Assembly: GCA_031290005.1 (NCBI GenBank)
Contig: JAITOJ010000139.1
Span: 1 to 5,333, forward strand
Source of the DNA: Treponema sp.
GTDB lineage: Bacteria > Spirochaetota > Spirochaetia > Treponematales > Treponemataceae
DNA: 5,333 nt
Direction of reading: 5' to 3'
The notes under the pieces are model-generated. The model saw only the letters and a list, made by a program, of their open reading frames with translations. It was not told the DNA's origin and ran no database searches. The position numbers were made by a program, and so were the translations under genes. This document shows positions 4,653 through 5,333 of the stretch, piece after piece. Every line of letters begins with the position of its first letter. Positions within the stretch are counted from its first letter, which is position 1.

Positions 4653-5333
4653 TACGCGTTTTTGTTCCTTTTGTGGAAACTTTGGGGACGCCAAGCATCG
4701 GCTGGTAGCCGCGCCGGGAAACGATATTTTTATTTGCAGTCAATGCGTAAACACCTGCGCGGGTATCCTGGCGGAAAATAAAGTGACCAGCCCCTTTGCC
4801 CTGGAGGACGTGCCCACCCCCCGGGAGTTCAAAGCCTACCTTGACCAGTATGTCATCGGCCAAGATTACGCCAAAAAGGCCCTGTCCGTGGCGGTGTATA
4901 ACCACTATAAGCGGCTCTCCCTCAAAGAGACCGCGGAAGATGTGCAGCTCGAAAAATCAAACATCCTGCTCATCGGCCCCACAGGTTCCGGAAAGACCCT
5001 GCTGGCAAAAACCCTGGCCCGCCGGCTCAAGGTGCCCTTTGCCATTGCGGACGCCACCACATTGACCGAGGCGGGCTATGTGGGGGAAGACGTGGAAAAC
5101 GTGCTCCTCAAGCTGATTAACGCCGCGGACGGCAACATTCAGGCAGCGGAACGGGGCATCGTTTTTATCGATGAAATCGACAAAATCAGCCGCAAGTCGG
5201 AAAATGTGTCCATCACCCGGGACGTGTCCGGGGAAGGGGTGCAGCAGGCGCTCCTCAAGATTATCGAGGGAACCAAGGCCAGCGTGCCGCCCCAGGGGGG
5301 CCGTAAGCATCCGAATCAGGAAATGCTTGACAT
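4633..5333 (+). CDS. clpX: ClpX unfoldase ATPase subunit of ClpXP, 3' end outside the window
   Basis: AAA+ unfoldase that recognises tagged or native substrates, unfolds them with ATP and threads them into ClpP. The frame is open to the window end, giving 233 residues, a little over half of the usual 420 or so. Seen: N-terminal zinc-binding domain with C11-x2-C14 and C35-x2-C38, used for dimerisation and adaptor or substrate binding; the linker VPTPREFKAYLDQYVIGQ (60-77) typical of ClpX; Walker A GPTGSGKT (115-122); pore-1 loop GYVGED (148-153), which grips substrate; Walker B IVFIDEID (176-183) with D180 and E181; and the conserved DVSGEGVQQALLKIIEG (197-213). The sensor motifs and the ClpP-binding IGF loop would lie beyond the edge. 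The start at 4633 is set by AGGAGG four bases upstream and overlaps clpP by 20 bases. No defect is seen in the visible part. Confidence 0.97.
   Translation, partial: MARNRNDTRFCSFCGNFGDAKHRLVAAPGNDIFICSQCVNTCAGILAENKVTSPFALEDVPTPREFKAYLDQYVIGQDYAKKALSVAVYNHYKRLSLKETAEDVQLEKSNILLIGPTGSGKTLLAKTLARRLKVPFAIADATTLTEAGYVGEDVENVLLKLINAADGNIQAAERGIVFIDEIDKISRKSENVSITRDVSGEGVQQALLKIIEGTKASVPPQGGRKHPNQEMLD

Noticed and set aside
4002..4694. Open frame of 230 codons on the minus strand opposite clpP and the start of clpX.
   Set aside because: Antisense shadow of clpP with low-complexity composition and no family motif.
1..5333. CRISPR array, prophage, toxin-antitoxin or defence genes.
   Set aside because: No regularly spaced repeats and no such coding sequence are present; all space over 100 bases is accounted for by core genes, tRNAs and their signals.

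Overview
The window holds ordinary core genes from what looks like a moderately GC-rich bacterium. I favour a spirochaete of the Treponema group, because the trigger factor N-terminus and the tig-clpP-clpX order fit that group. This is an inference from remembered family likeness, not a search. Neither tRNA encodes its CCA end. No mobile element, CRISPR array, phage gene or defence system is visible, and I found no convincing new multi-gene system.

Layout: positions 1-158 are non-coding as far as can be seen. They hold a G-run with a small hairpin at the left edge, a strong minus-strand promoter firing out of the window, and a plus-strand promoter for the first gene. Positions 159-2295 carry a monofunctional aspartokinase and dapB (dihydrodipicolinate reductase) on the + strand, 31 bp apart and probably cotranscribed. 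They are steps one and four of the aspartate route to diaminopimelate and lysine. Positions 2334-2615 form a small tRNA unit: promoter, tRNA-Leu(UAG), tRNA-Gly(GCC) and an intrinsic terminator. Positions 2647-5333 carry tig, clpP and clpX (cut by the window end) with overlapping stops and starts, a classic protein folding and degradation operon. Trigger factor meets nascent chains at the ribosome, and ClpX unfolds substrates and feeds them to the ClpP peptidase.

Points worth a second look are small-scale. The tRNA-Gly has C instead of the near-universal U55 in its T-loop. The aspartokinase promoter is placed so that the mRNA should be essentially leaderless. Two promoters share an unusual T-tract architecture. 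Trigger factor ends in a histidine-rich tail. dapB contains an exact 11-bp tandem duplication. The clpX Shine-Dalgarno doubles as a tandem AGG-AGG codon pair inside clpP.
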